Part shown: positions 33,914-43,457 of the stretch, one piece after another
How the letters are laid out: each line of letters opens with the position of its first letter
Position numbering within the stretch: position 1 is the first letter of the stretch
Assembly: GCF_000421185.1 (NCBI RefSeq)
Contig: NZ_ATWJ01000010.1
Location: forward strand, 283,302-347,301
Direction: 5' to 3'
Length of the DNA: 64,000 nucleotides
DNA from: Ornithinimicrobium pekingense DSM 21552
Lineage (GTDB): Bacteria; Actinomycetota; Actinomycetes; Actinomycetales; Dermatophilaceae
The notes under the pieces: model-generated
Told to the model about the DNA's origin: nothing
Databases searched by the model: none
The model's input: the letters and a program-made list of their open reading frames with translations, nothing else
Translations under genes and position numbers: made by a program

Positions 33914-34633
33914 CTACAGCAGCCCGCCCACCGCCTGGGGTGCCAGGAGCAGCCCGAGGAGCGCCCCGACCATCATCGGCGGCCCGTAGGCGAAGTCACC
34001 CTTCCAGCTCACCCGACGGGCGAGCAGCAGCAGGACGGCGAGCAGGCCGCCGACGAGGAAGCCGGCGTAGATGCCGGCCACGGTCTCGGCCCACCCGAAC
34101 CACCCGAGCACCCCGCCCAGGACGACCGCGAGCTTGACGTCGCCCAGCCCGAGCGCCAGGGAGCCCCGGGCGAGCGAGAGGAGCGCGAGCAGCAGGTAGA
34201 AGCCGCCGCTGCCGAGGGCGGCCAGGACGGAGCGCAGCCAGGGGTCGAGGCCGCCGCCGACGAGCGCGGCCAGGGTGATTCCGCCCACGAGCACGCCCAT
34301 CGTGGGCCACATGATGCGGTCCGGCAGCCGGTGGACGTCCAGGTCCATGGCCGCCAGGCACACGCAGGACAGCGTCACCAGCAGCAGCGTGCCGGTCAGC
34401 ACGACCGCGACCGGCCAGCCGGGCACGGCCGGGTCCTCGACGAACCAGACCCGGTGGAGCACCAGGCCGGAGACGACGCCCAGGACGATCGGCACCCACC
34501 AGCGACGGCCGGGATGGGGCACGTCGTCCTCGTCGGGCTTGCGGTAGGTGGTGGCCTCGAGCCAGCGGCCGACCGGGATGCCCAGGACCGCGACCAGGAC
34601 ACCGAGGAGCACCGGCACCCACACCTGCGTCAC
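33914..34633 (-). CDS. Prepilin peptidase (A24 family)
   Basis: A 239-residue membrane aspartic protease that removes leader peptides from type IV prepilins or related pseudopilins. Six or seven helices are evident. The two catalytic Asp motifs are present: [12 protein letters not shown] and GLGDVKLA (GxGD). The N-terminal methyltransferase domain of long PilD proteins is absent, as in many Gram-positive forms. The GTG overlaps the aroE stop. No pilin genes are in this window, so its substrates lie elsewhere. Confidence 0.9.
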   Translation of the reverse strand: MTQVWVPVLLGVLVAVLGIPVGRWLEATTYRKPDEDDVPHPGRRWWVPIVLGVVSGLVLHRVWFVEDPAVPGWPVAVVLTGTLLLVTLSCVCLAAMDLDVHRLPDRIMWPTMGVLVGGITLAALVGGGLDPWLRSVLAALGSGGFYLLLALLSLARGSLALGLGDVKLAVVLGGVLGWFGWAETVAGIYAGFLVGGLLAVLLLLARRVSWKGDFAYGPPMMVGALLGLLLAPQAVGGLL

Positions 34634-35487
34634 GCGGTCTCCGCCCCCTCCGTCTCCAGCGCCGCGCGCATCGCGCGCACCGGGCCATTGTGCCCCGTGA
34701 GCAGCTCGACCTGACGCACGGCCTGGTGGAGCAGCATGTCCGTGCCGCGGACCACCGGGACCCGGCCGGCGGACGCGGCGCCGACGGCCGCGGCGAAGCG
34801 GCTGGGCCAGGGCCGGTAGACCACGTCCATGACCACGGGGGCGCTCGCCCCGTCGGGGACCACCAGCGCGCAGGGGTCGGCCCCCGGGGGGAGCGTGCTG
34901 ACCACGACGTCCGCGACCGCGGCGTCCAGCACCAGCCGGGTGCCGTGCAGGGGCAGCACCCGCACGTCCGTCCCGAGCCGGGCGGCGAGCTCTGCGGTCC
35001 GCCCGCGCAACCCCTCGCGGACGACGAACGTCACCTCGCGGGCCCCCATCTCGTGCAGGGCGACGAGCGTGGACCTCGCCGTGGCCCCGCCCCCGAGGAC
35101 CACCGCCCGCCGCGGCTGCTGCAGCCCGGCCTCCACCAGTGCCTGGACGACCCCGTGGACGTCGGTGTTGTCCGCGAGCCAGCCCGAGCCGGCGCGCACC
35201 AGGGTGTTCGCGGCGCCGGAGAGGGCGGCGGCCGCGCCGACCCGGGTCCCCACGGCCAGCGCCTCCTCCTTCAGCGGCATGGTCACCGCCAGCCCCGCCC
35301 AGTCGTCGGGCAGCTGCTCGACATGGCCCCGCAGCCCGCCGGGCGCGACCTGCGTGGCCTCGAAGGACCACCAGGTCAGCCCGAGGGCGTCGTAGGCGGC
35401 GCGGTGCAGGACCGGCGACAGCGAGTGCGCGACCGGGGACCCGACGACGCCGGCACGGCGTGCCCGGTGCGGGGCCGCGCTCAGCAC
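34630..35487 (-). CDS. aroE: Shikimate dehydrogenase
   Basis: Reduces 3-dehydroshikimate to shikimate with NADPH. The 285-residue protein has the substrate block GVVGSPVAHSLSPVLHRAAY, catalytic Lys in AVTMPLKEEAL, ADNTDVHG, and the nucleotide loop VLGGGATARSTL. The GTG at 35487 overlaps the mltG end by 7 nt; a CTG one codon downstream would overlap as CTGA. The end extends with a short Glu-rich tail. Confidence 0.92.
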   Translation of the reverse strand: MLSAAPHRARRAGVVGSPVAHSLSPVLHRAAYDALGLTWWSFEATQVAPGGLRGHVEQLPDDWAGLAVTMPLKEEALAVGTRVGAAAALSGAANTLVRAGSGWLADNTDVHGVVQALVEAGLQQPRRAVVLGGGATARSTLVALHEMGAREVTFVVREGLRGRTAELAARLGTDVRVLPLHGTRLVLDAAVADVVVSTLPPGADPCALVVPDGASAPVVMDVVYRPWPSRFAAAVGAASAGRVPVVRGTDMLLHQAVRQVELLTGHNGPVRAMRAALETEGAETA

Positions 35488-36725
35488 TGGTCGGGGTTGT
35501 CCGCGCACCACTGCTGGAAGAGGGCCACGTTCTCCTGGTGACCGGCGAAGTCGTCGGCGAACCGGGTCTCGCCGGTCGAGGGGTCGACCGTGACGAAGTA
35601 GAGCCACTCCCCCGGCTCGGGGTTGAGCGCCGCCCGGATGGCTTCCTCGCCGGGACTGTTGATCGGCCCGGCCGGCAGGCCCGGGTGGACGTAGGTGTTG
35701 TGCGGGTCGTCGTTCTGCCGCTGCTCGGTGGTGGTCCCCGCCAGCCCGCGCTCCTGGTAGATGAAGTGGACCGTGGAGTCCATCTGGAGGTAGCCGTTGG
35801 TCTCCGGGTTGGGTTGGAGACGGTTCTCCACGACCCGGGCGATCTTGGGCAGGTCCTCGGAGAACATGCCCTCGCCCTGGATGATGCTCGCCTTGATGAT
35901 GACCTCGCGCAGCTGGTCCTCCGGCACCCCGATCTCGGAGTAGGTGCGCTTGCCGAGGTCGACCATGGCCCGCAGCTGCTCCTCGGGGGTGGCGTCCTCG
36001 GCGAACTCGTAGGTGCTGGGGTAGAGGAAGCCCTCCAGGTCGCCCTCGGCCGCCTCCGGCAGCCCGAGGGTGGCAGGGTCGACGGCCTCGTAGTCGGCCA
36101 CCTCGTGGCCGGTGGCCTCGGCGAGGACGGCGAAGGTCTCGGCGACCCACAGCCCCTCGCGGACCGTCACCCCGTTGATCTCGCGGTAGTTGCCGTCGAG
36201 CAGGCGGGCCAGGGCGGCCTGCGAGCTCATCTGGTTGGCCATGCGGTAGGTGCCGGGCTGGATCGAGCTGGACCGCGGGTCGGCCTGCAGCGCCGCGGTG
36301 AACGCGCCCGAGGAGGCGACGACGTCCTCGGTGGCCAGGATCTGGGCGATCTGCCCACCGCCGGCACCGGGCGGGATCTCCACGAGGACCTCACCGCTGC
36401 CGGCGCCCTCGTAGTCCTCCGCCTCGGGCTCGCCGAGGGAGACCTCCGGCAGCATGTCGCCCACCCAGCCGAAGGTGTACACCGACGCCGTGATCACGAG
36501 GACCGCGGCCGTGAGCAGCGCGAGAACGGTACCGAGCGGGTTGCGGCGCCGACGGCGGCGGGGACGGAACATCGGGGTCTCCGGATCGACCGGGTCCAGC
36601 ACGTCGGCCGCGAGCGACTCGTCGTGCTCCGGAGCGCCGCGCAGGCCGAGCAGGTCGCGGTCGAAGGAGCGCGACCGGTCGCGCACGTCGTGCTCGTCCC
36701 AGTCCTCGTGCGGAGGCTGACTCAT
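35481..36725 (-). CDS. mltG: Endolytic peptidoglycan transglycosylase MltG
   Basis: Cuts nascent glycan strands and so sets their length. The 414-residue protein has an acidic cytoplasmic head of 60 residues, a basic RRRRRR patch, one membrane helix (about 64-86), and an extracellular YceG domain. Typical blocks are KASIIQGEGMFSEDLPKIARVVENRL (cited as ASIIQGEG with its Glu, and RVVENRL), QMDSTVHF and NTYVHPGLPAGPINSPG. It is coupled to ruvX and alaS upstream and aroE downstream, a conserved actinobacterial order. Confidence 0.94.
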   Translation of the reverse strand: MSQPPHEDWDEHDVRDRSRSFDRDLLGLRGAPEHDESLAADVLDPVDPETPMFRPRRRRRRNPLGTVLALLTAAVLVITASVYTFGWVGDMLPEVSLGEPEAEDYEGAGSGEVLVEIPPGAGGGQIAQILATEDVVASSGAFTAALQADPRSSSIQPGTYRMANQMSSQAALARLLDGNYREINGVTVREGLWVAETFAVLAEATGHEVADYEAVDPATLGLPEAAEGDLEGFLYPSTYEFAEDATPEEQLRAMVDLGKRTYSEIGVPEDQLREVIIKASIIQGEGMFSEDLPKIARVVENRLQPNPETNGYLQMDSTVHFIYQERGLAGTTTEQRQNDDPHNTYVHPGLPAGPINSPGEEAIRAALNPEPGEWLYFVTVDPSTGETRFADDFAGHQENVALFQQWCADNPDQC

Positions 36726-36734
36726 GCGTGTCCT

Positions 36735-37295
36735 TTACGTCGGTCCGGACCGCCGGGTCCGGGGCTTGCGCGCCCGCAGGGGGACGCCGGCTGGGCGGCC
36801 GGCACGTCGGGCGTCGAGCACCGCCTGAAGAATGAGGACGGCTGCGGCCTGGTCGACCACCACTCGCTGGTCGCGGCTCCGGACACCGCTGCGGTGCAGG
36901 TTCCGGTGCGCGTCGACCGTCGTGAGGCGCTCGTCATACAGCCGCACCGGCACCTCCAGACGCCGCTGCAGTGAGTCAGCGTAGTCGCGCGCGCGCCGCG
37001 CGGCCAATCCCTCCTGCCCCGAGAGTGTCCGGGGCAGCCCGACGACGACGCCCACGGCGCCCCTGGTCGAGACCTCCTCGGCGATCTCGTCCAGGTCGCT
37101 GCCCCGCGCGTGGTCGCGGGCCAGGGTGGCCACCGGGTGGGCCAGCAGCCCGACGGCGTCGCTGGCGGCCAGCCCGACCCGCGCCTCACCGACGTCGACC
37201 CCGAGCAGGACGCCGGTGGCGGTTTCGCCGCCACGGGCGGGGGCTGCCCGGGCGGCGGTGTCCTCACCGCCCGGGCCTGCAGGACGGTCGCTCAC
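36735..37295 (-). CDS. ruvX: Putative pre-16S rRNA nuclease / Holliday junction resolvase-like protein (YqgF, RuvX)
   Basis: A 186-residue RNase H-fold protein. It contains [15 protein letters not shown] with the first catalytic Asp, [25 protein letters not shown], and [13 protein letters not shown] with a further Asp. Family members process the 16S rRNA 5' end, and some act on branched DNA. GTG start overlaps the alaS stop (GTGA). It follows alaS and precedes mltG, as is common. Confidence 0.93.
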   Translation of the reverse strand: MSDRPAGPGGEDTAARAAPARGGETATGVLLGVDVGEARVGLAASDAVGLLAHPVATLARDHARGSDLDEIAEEVSTRGAVGVVVGLPRTLSGQEGLAARRARDYADSLQRRLEVPVRLYDERLTTVDAHRNLHRSGVRSRDQRVVVDQAAAVLILQAVLDARRAGRPAGVPLRARKPRTRRSGPT

Positions 37296-39982
37296 GCCCT
37301 GAGCTCGTCCTCGATGCGCCGCAGCGCGTCCTGGGTGCGCGCGGGGTCCTGCCCGCCGCCCTGGGCGAGGTCGTCCTTGCCGCCACCACCGCCACCGAGC
37401 GTCTGCGCGGCGACCTTGACCAGGGCACCGGCGCGCACGCCCCGGCTCCGGGCCGCCTCGTTGGTGGCGACGACGACGTTGGGCCGCCCGGAGGCGGTCC
37501 CGGTGAGGGCGACGACGACGGGACGGTCGGTCCCGAGGCGCCCGCGCAGGTCCGTGACGAGCCGTCGCAGGTCGTCACCCCCGACACCGTCCCCCAGGTC
37601 GTGACCGAGGAAGGTGACGCCGGCGACGTCGCGGGCACGCTCGGCCAGGCCACCGGCGGCGGCCAGCACCTGCGCAGCCTTGGCCCGCGCGATCTCCCGC
37701 TCGGCGTCCTTGAGCCGCGCCATGAGCTGGGCGACCCGCTCGGGCACCTCGTCCGGCCGGACCTTGAGCGTGTCGGTGAGCTGGTTGAGGATGACGTTCT
37801 CCCGCGCCAGGTGCCCGTAGGCGTCGGCGCCGACGAGGGCCTCGACCCGGCGCACGCCGGAGCCGATCGACGCCTCGCCCATGATCTTGACCAACGACAG
37901 CTGCGCGGAGTTGAGCACGTGGGTGCCGCCGCAGAGCTCCAGCGACCACGGGCCGCCGACGGAGACGACCCGCACCACGTCGGGGTAGCGCTCGCCGAAC
38001 AGGGCCATCGCCCCCATCTCACGGGCCTCGGTCAGCGACATCTCGGCCGCGCTCACCTGCAGGTCGTCCATCAGCCGCTCGTTGATCCGGGCCTCGACCG
38101 CGGCCAGCTCGTCGGCGGAGAGCCCGCGCGTGGAGCGGAAGTCGAACCGCAGCCGGCCGGGCGCGTTCTCCGAGCCCGCCTGGGTCGCCGTGTCCCCGAG
38201 CGTCTCGCGCAGGACCTTGTGCACGATGTGCGTGGCCGTGTGCGCGCGCGAGACCGAGGCGCGCCGCAGCGTGTCGATCTCGGCGCTGGCGGCCTGCCCG
38301 ACGGCGAGCTCGCCCTCGACCAGGCGGCCGCGGTGGACGATCAGGCCCGGGAGCGGCCGCTGCACGTCGGTGACCCGGACCACGGCCCCGGAGTCGAGCC
38401 GGATCAGGCCGTGGTCGGCCAGCTGGCCACCGGCCTCGGCGTAGAACGGGGTCGCCCGCAGGACGAGCTCGACGTCCATGCCGTCCTCAGCGTGCTCGGG
38501 CGCGAGCGCGAGGCGGTCGACCTCCTGCCCGTCGGCAAGGAGCCCGACGAGCGGTGCCTGCCCCGCCATCTGCTCGTAGCCGGTGAACTCGACCTCGCCG
38601 CCCAGCCGGTCGGCGAGGGCGCGGTAGGCACCGGAGCCGCCGTGCCCGGACCTCTTGGCCCTGGCGTCGGCCTTGGCGCGCTGGCGCTGCTCGGTCATGA
38701 GCGAGCGGAAGCCCTCCTCGTCCACGGTCAGGCCCTGCTCGGAGGCCATCTCGAGGGTCAGGTCGATCGGGAAGCCGTAGGTGTCGTGCAGCTGGAAGGC
38801 CTCGTCCCCGCCCAGGCTGGAGGAGCCGGCCTTCTTGGCGCGGGCGACCGCGGTGTCCAGGATCGTGGTGCCGCTGGCCAGGGTGCGCCGGAAGGCCTCC
38901 TCCTCGGCGTAGGCCGTCTCGCTGATCCGTCCCCAGTCGCGCTCGAGCTCGGGGTAGGAGGTCCTCATCACGTCCTTGCTGACCGGGAGCAGCTCGGGCA
39001 GCGCCGCGTCGTGCACCCCCAGCAGGCGCATGGAGCGCACCGCCCGGCGCAGCAGCCGGCGCAGCACGTAACCGCGCCCCTCGTTGCCCGGCGTGACCCC
39101 GTCGCCCATGAGCATCAGGCCCGAGCGCACGTGGTCGGCGACGACACGGAACCGGACGTCGTCCTCGTGGCCGGCCCCGTAGGAGCGTCCGGAGAGCTCC
39201 TCGGCGCGCTCGATGACGGGATAGACCTCGTCGATCTCGTAGAGGTTGTCGACCCCCTGCAGCAGGTAGGCGACCCGCTCCAGCCCCATGCCGGTGTCGA
39301 TGTTCTTGCGGGGCAGCTCGCCGGTGATGTCGAAGTCCACCTTCGAGCGCACCTCGGAGAGCTCCTCCTGCATGAAGACGAGGTTCCAGATCTCCAGGAA
39401 ACGGTCCTCGTCCACCACCGGGCCGCCGTCCGGGCCGTGCTCGGGGCCGCGGTCGACGTAGATCTCGCTGCAGGGGCCACCGGGGCCGGGGACCCCCATG
39501 TGCCAGTAGTTGTCCGCCAGCCCGCGGCGCTGGATCCGCTCCTGCGGCAGGCCGGCGACGCGGTGCCACAGGTCGGCCGCCTCGTCGTCACCGTCGAGGA
39601 CGGTGACCCAGATCGAGCCGGGGTCGAAGCCCAGGAAGCCGTCGTCCTGGGAGCCCGTGATCAGCTCCCAGGCGTGGGAGATCGCCCCCTCCTTGAAGTA
39701 GTCGCCGAAGGAGAAGTTGCCGTTCATCTGGAAGAAGGTGCCGTGTCGGGTGGTCTTGCCGACCTCCTCGATGTCCAGCGTGCGCACGCACTTCTGCACA
39801 CTGGTGGCCCGCGGCCAGGGTGCGGTCTGCTGCCCCAGGAAGTAGGGCTTGAACGGCACCATCCCGGCGTTGACGAACAGCAGGTTGGGGTCGTCGTAGA
39901 CCAGCGGTGCGCTGGGCACCACCGTGTGGCCCTTGCTCTCGAAGAACCTCAGCCAACGACGGCGGATCTCGGCGGTTTCCAT
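37292..39982 (-). CDS. alaS: Alanyl-tRNA synthetase
   Basis: Charges tRNA-Ala. The 896 residues give the catalytic class II domain ([19 protein letters not shown] as start; [27 protein letters not shown]), a tRNA recognition domain, an editing domain with zinc ligands HTATHIVH and LCGGTH, and a C-terminal DHHA1-type domain ending in [14 protein letters not shown]. Full length with GAGGAG four bases before the ATG. Confidence 0.98.
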   Translation of the reverse strand: METAEIRRRWLRFFESKGHTVVPSAPLVYDDPNLLFVNAGMVPFKPYFLGQQTAPWPRATSVQKCVRTLDIEEVGKTTRHGTFFQMNGNFSFGDYFKEGAISHAWELITGSQDDGFLGFDPGSIWVTVLDGDDEAADLWHRVAGLPQERIQRRGLADNYWHMGVPGPGGPCSEIYVDRGPEHGPDGGPVVDEDRFLEIWNLVFMQEELSEVRSKVDFDITGELPRKNIDTGMGLERVAYLLQGVDNLYEIDEVYPVIERAEELSGRSYGAGHEDDVRFRVVADHVRSGLMLMGDGVTPGNEGRGYVLRRLLRRAVRSMRLLGVHDAALPELLPVSKDVMRTSYPELERDWGRISETAYAEEEAFRRTLASGTTILDTAVARAKKAGSSSLGGDEAFQLHDTYGFPIDLTLEMASEQGLTVDEEGFRSLMTEQRQRAKADARAKRSGHGGSGAYRALADRLGGEVEFTGYEQMAGQAPLVGLLADGQEVDRLALAPEHAEDGMDVELVLRATPFYAEAGGQLADHGLIRLDSGAVVRVTDVQRPLPGLIVHRGRLVEGELAVGQAASAEIDTLRRASVSRAHTATHIVHKVLRETLGDTATQAGSENAPGRLRFDFRSTRGLSADELAAVEARINERLMDDLQVSAAEMSLTEAREMGAMALFGERYPDVVRVVSVGGPWSLELCGGTHVLNSAQLSLVKIMGEASIGSGVRRVEALVGADAYGHLARENVILNQLTDTLKVRPDEVPERVAQLMARLKDAEREIARAKAAQVLAAAGGLAERARDVAGVTFLGHDLGDGVGGDDLRRLVTDLRGRLGTDRPVVVALTGTASGRPNVVVATNEAARSRGVRAGALVKVAAQTLGGGGGGKDDLAQGGGQDPARTQDALRRIEDELRA

Positions 39983-40012
39983 GGTCTCCTCAGGGTGGGG
40001 ACGGACTGAGCC

Positions 40013-40018
40013 ACTCTA
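40013..40018 (-). promoter_or_regulatory. Candidate -10 element of the alaS operon
   Basis: TAGAGT on the minus strand lies 30 nt before alaS. The -35 is not obvious. The 114-nt gap to rarA shows no other element, and no T-box sequence was found here, unlike at aspS. Confidence 0.35.
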
Positions 40019-40096
40019 GCCGCCGCCGCTGCGCCCTTCCTGACCCCAGGCCGGTAGCCGTGACCCTGCGCAGGGGCGGGCGCGGGCGGCCGGGCG

Positions 40097-41485
40097 TCAG
40101 CGACCGCGCACGATCCGCCGGAGCTCGGCCCACCGCGCACCGAGCCGCTCCTCCCACCCGCGGCCCGTCGGGCGGTAGTAGTCGACGTCGGCCTCGGCCA
40201 GGTCGTCGGGCAGGAACTGCTGCGGCCCGACGCCCGCCGGCTCGTCGTGGCTGTAGCGGTAGCCGTCCCCGTGCCCGAGCCGGGCGGCCCCGGCATACCC
40301 GCTGCCGCGCAGGTGCGCCGGGACGGGGCCGCCCCGGCCGGCGCGCACGTCGGCGACGGCGGCGTTGACCGCCGCGTAGGCCGCGTTGGACTTGGGCGCC
40401 AGGGCGTTGTGGATGACCGCCTGGGCCAGCACGATGCGGGCCTCGGGCATCCCGATCTGGGCGACCGCGTGCATGGCGGCCACGGCGGTCTGCAGGGCGG
40501 TGGGGTCACCCAGACCGACGTCCTCGCTCGCGGCGATCACGATGCGCCGGGCGATGAAGCGCGGGTCCTCGCCGGCCTCGAGCTGACGGGCGAGGTAGTG
40601 CAGCGCCGCATCCACGTCGGAGCCGCGCATGGACTTGATGAAGGCGCTGGCGACGTCGTAGTGCTGGTCGCCGGCCCGGTCGTAGCGCACGGCGGCGTGG
40701 GCCATCGCCGCCTCCACGGTCCCCAGGGCGATCGCCGCCGGCTCGTCCTCGGCTCCCGCAGGGCGCGCGTCCGCCGCCACCCCGGCGGCCGCCTCGAGCG
40801 TGGTGAGGGCCCGCCGGGCGTCGCCGCCGGCCATCCGCACGAGATGCTCGAGGGCCTCGTCGGCGAGGGTGAACTCCCCGGCCAGGCCGCGCTCGTCGGC
40901 CAGGGCCCGGCCGACCACCCCGCGGACCTGCTCGTCGGTCAGCGGCCCGAGACGCACGAGGACCGAGCGGGACAGCAGCGGGGCGATGACCGAGAACGAC
41001 GGGTTCTCCGTGGTGGCCGCGACCAGGATGACCAGGCGGTTCTCCACGCCGGGCAGGAGCGCGTCCTGCTGGGCCTTGGTGAAGCGGTGGATCTCGTCGA
41101 GGAACAGGACGGTCTGGCGCCCGTGCAGCGAGCGGTCGTGGACCGCCTGGTCCATCACGGCACGCACGTCCTTGACGCCGGCGGTCACCGCGGACAGCTC
41201 GACGAAGCGCCGGTCAGCGGCGGTGGCGACGAGGTGGGCGAGGGTGGTCTTGCCGGTCCCGGGAGGGCCCCACAGGATGGCCGAGAGCGGCCCGGCGAGC
41301 CCCCCGGCACCCTCGATGAGCCGGCGCATGGGCGAGCCGGGGCGCAGGACGTCCTCCTGCCCGGCCACCTCCTCCAGCGTGCGGGGGCGCATCCGCACCG
41401 CCAGGGGCGGGCGCAGGTCACCGCGGTCGCCGCTGTCACCCGCCGCCGCGCTGAAGAGGTCTGAACCGCTGCTCGCCGACACCAT
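40097..41485 (-). CDS. rarA: Replication-associated recombination protein A (RarA/MgsA)
   Basis: A 462-residue AAA+ ATPase that acts at stalled replication forks. It has Walker [17 protein letters not shown], Walker [11 protein letters not shown], sensor ATTENPSF and the C-terminal tetramerisation region ([32 protein letters not shown]). The start used is ATG at 41485, a GTG one codon later is equally possible. The open frame continues upstream into the promoter region of the divergent gene, but that part is not conserved in character. Confidence 0.94.
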   Translation of the reverse strand: MVSASSGSDLFSAAAGDSGDRGDLRPPLAVRMRPRTLEEVAGQEDVLRPGSPMRRLIEGAGGLAGPLSAILWGPPGTGKTTLAHLVATAADRRFVELSAVTAGVKDVRAVMDQAVHDRSLHGRQTVLFLDEIHRFTKAQQDALLPGVENRLVILVAATTENPSFSVIAPLLSRSVLVRLGPLTDEQVRGVVGRALADERGLAGEFTLADEALEHLVRMAGGDARRALTTLEAAAGVAADARPAGAEDEPAAIALGTVEAAMAHAAVRYDRAGDQHYDVASAFIKSMRGSDVDAALHYLARQLEAGEDPRFIARRIVIAASEDVGLGDPTALQTAVAAMHAVAQIGMPEARIVLAQAVIHNALAPKSNAAYAAVNAAVADVRAGRGGPVPAHLRGSGYAGAARLGHGDGYRYSHDEPAGVGPQQFLPDDLAEADVDYYRPTGRGWEERLGARWAELRRIVRGR

Positions 41486-41574
41486 CGCAGGGTACCCAGG
41501 CGGTCCCCGGGTCGGGCAGCCAGGAGCCGGGCGGACGAGTGACCTCTGGCCGCCCATCCCGGGACCTTCGTCCC

Positions 41575-41645
41575 TACTACACGCAGTCGTACTACGTGCA
41601 GTATGAGTACCGGAAGCCCAGACCCGGACTTCCGGACCGGTCCGG
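41575..41645 (+). promoter_or_regulatory. Repeat-rich upstream region of the two-helix membrane protein
   Basis: Three elements lie in 71 nt. Two direct copies of TACTAC(A/G)(C/T)GCAGT at 41575-41587 and 41590-41602 are spaced 15 nt start to start. An inverted repeat CCGGAAG/CTTCCGG occupies 41610-41616 and 41629-41635. A perfect palindrome CCGGACCGGTCCGG lies at 41632-41645. Together they look like operators for one or more regulators. The rest of the 209-nt gap to rarA is featureless. Confidence 0.55.
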
Positions 41646-41694
41646 TCGGACCGGCCCTCTTCTCGATCCGGGCATGACCCGGAGGAGGTTTGAC

Positions 41695-42450
41695 ATGGCA
41701 CAGCGTCTTCGCCTTGTCGGGATCATGCTCATGGTCTTCGGCCTGGTGTTCTTCATCGGCTCCGGCGTGGCCTTCAGCATGTACCAGGACGGCAAGCACT
41801 CGCTGCAGAGCTTCAGCGAGGTGCAGGGCGTCGAGCTGAGCTACAACGAGGACGGCCAGCTCACCGACCGTGGCGAGACCGCGGCGGCCGAGGGCATCAT
41901 GACGATGCTCGAGGACGAGTGGGGCTACCCGGTCTCCGACCGCGAGATGGACCCCGACGACCCGCTGGTCAACACCGCGAGCGAGTACATGTACCAGATG
42001 GCCACCATCACCCACCACGTCATCGACGGCACCTACCCGGTCACCCTGACCGAGGACCAGCTGGTCGACGGCGACGGCAACGCGCTGACCGAGGTCACCG
42101 TCAACGGCGAGACCGTGGCGGTCCCCGACCCGTTCCCGGCCGAGGGCTGGACGGTCGAGGTCAACGGCGACGGCCGCTACTGGAACGACTTCGACCGCAC
42201 CAGCCCGGTCGACGCCGCCGCCCGTCCCCTCATCTGGACCGGCACCGTCCACGGCCTGACCGGCGAGCTGGGTGTCGGCACCGTCACCGCCTCCGCCCTC
42301 AAGCTGGCCCTGGGCCTGGTGGCCCTCCTCGCCGGCCTCGGCGCCATCAACCTGCTCACCGGCGCCGGTCTCTTCTGGGCCGCCGGCCGTCGCGAGGCCC
42401 CGGTCACCCCGGCGCCCGTCGAGCAGCCGGAGCTGGAGCGCATCGCCTGA
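41695..42450 (+). CDS. Membrane protein of unknown function with N- and C-terminal helices
   Basis: I do not recognise this 251-residue protein. The ATG follows a near-perfect GGAGGAGG with 6 nt spacing, so high translation is likely. One hydrophobic helix lies at residues 9-29 and another at about 205-230, with an acidic extracellular region of about 170 residues between. That region is rich in Asp, Glu and Thr and has no cysteines. The end is a short tail with Pro-Val repeats and Glu. It resembles the layout of DUF3068/PorA-like actinobacterial proteins but no family is claimed. Monocistronic, with a repeat-rich promoter and a strong terminator. Confidence 0.85.
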   Translation: MAQRLRLVGIMLMVFGLVFFIGSGVAFSMYQDGKHSLQSFSEVQGVELSYNEDGQLTDRGETAAAEGIMTMLEDEWGYPVSDREMDPDDPLVNTASEYMYQMATITHHVIDGTYPVTLTEDQLVDGDGNALTEVTVNGETVAVPDPFPAEGWTVEVNGDGRYWNDFDRTSPVDAAARPLIWTGTVHGLTGELGVGTVTASALKLALGLVALLAGLGAINLLTGAGLFWAAGRREAPVTPAPVEQPELERIA

Positions 42451-42476
42451 GCCTGGTCACTCTCGGGCACGCTCCT

Positions 42477-42509
42477 GAGCCGGGTGCGGAGAAGCTCCGC
42501 ACCCGGCTC
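42477..42509 (+). terminator. Terminator hairpin after the two-helix membrane protein
   Basis: GAGCCGGGTGCGGAG (42477-42491) pairs perfectly over 15 bp with 42495-42509 around loop AAG. It lies 27 nt past the stop. No T-run follows, which is usual at this GC content. Confidence 0.7.
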
Positions 42510-42593
42510 GTCCGTGCGTCCCCCGGCGTGGCCCGGCCGCCCCTGACCTAGCCTTGGGCCGACCCGCGCCCCTCCCCCCAAGGCAGGACCTCG

Positions 42594-43418
42594 ATGGCCC
42601 CACCCCTGCCCGCCCGCAGCACGCGGGTGGACCGCGCCACCCTCCTCGAGCACGCCGGCGACGACCCCTGGGTGCGCTGGGCCCTGGCCGACCCCCTGCC
42701 GGGCGAGGCGTTCGTCCACGAGGGCGTGGCGGTGGTGCAGCGGACGGGCCACCGGCCCGGTCTGTGGGTCGCCCCGCTGCGACCGGACCACCCGGTCGAC
42801 CTGGTGCCCTCCGGCGAGGCGCTGTCGGAGGAGGCCGGGCGGGTGGCCTCCGCGCTGCGGTCGGTCGTGGCCACCGGTGTCCTTCAGGTATGGAGTGCTC
42901 GCTCGGCCTCGGTGCCGGCCGAGCACGCGGCCCTGGGTCGGGCGCTCCTGCCCCTCACGGACCAGGGCGGGGACTGGGAGTGGATGTGGACCACGACAGC
43001 GCCGGACGTGGACCCGCGCGAGCAGCGGCTGCACGTGCTCGACGACCTCGCGGACGCCCACGAGCTGCGGGCCTTCGCGCACCAGCACAACCCGCGCGTG
43101 TGGACCCGCATCGGCGAGGGTGCGGTGGCGCGCTGGCTGGGCGTGCGCGACGACGACGGGTCGCTGCTGGCGGTGGGCGGGGCGGAGCGCGAGGACTCCG
43201 GCGTGCCGCACCTGGCGGGGATCCTCACGGCCAGGCACGCCCGGGGCCGCGGCTGGGGCCACGTGGTCTCGGCCGCGCTGACCCGCTGGGCGGTCGAGCA
43301 GCACGGGGTGGCGACGCTGGGGATGTTCAGCGACAACGACGTGGCCCGTCGGCTGTACCGACGGCTCGGCTACCGCACGGCACGGCGGTGGTGCTCGCGG
43401 CACCTCAGCGACGGCTGA
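42594..43418 (+). CDS. GNAT family N-acetyltransferase
   Basis: A 274-residue protein whose last 130 residues form a GNAT domain: HLAGILTARHARGRGWGHVVSAALTRW holds the acetyl-CoA loop (cited as ARGRGWGHVVS), and MFSDNDVARRLYRRLGYRTA is the conserved C-terminal strand-helix. The N-terminal 140 residues, with several Trp, resemble the diverged first half seen in double-GNAT proteins. Acceptor substrate unknown. It converges with aspS, 39 nt between stops. Confidence 0.85.
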   Translation: MAPPLPARSTRVDRATLLEHAGDDPWVRWALADPLPGEAFVHEGVAVVQRTGHRPGLWVAPLRPDHPVDLVPSGEALSEEAGRVASALRSVVATGVLQVWSARSASVPAEHAALGRALLPLTDQGGDWEWMWTTTAPDVDPREQRLHVLDDLADAHELRAFAHQHNPRVWTRIGEGAVARWLGVRDDDGSLLAVGGAEREDSGVPHLAGILTARHARGRGWGHVVSAALTRWAVEQHGVATLGMFSDNDVARRLYRRLGYRTARRWCSRHLSDG

Positions 43419-43457
43419 CCGACCACCCCCACGAGCGGGGCGGCCGGTCGTCGCGCG

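Noticed and set aside
39983..40096. T-box before alaS
   Set aside because: No GGUGGNACCGCG core is present, and the leader is only about 25 nt.
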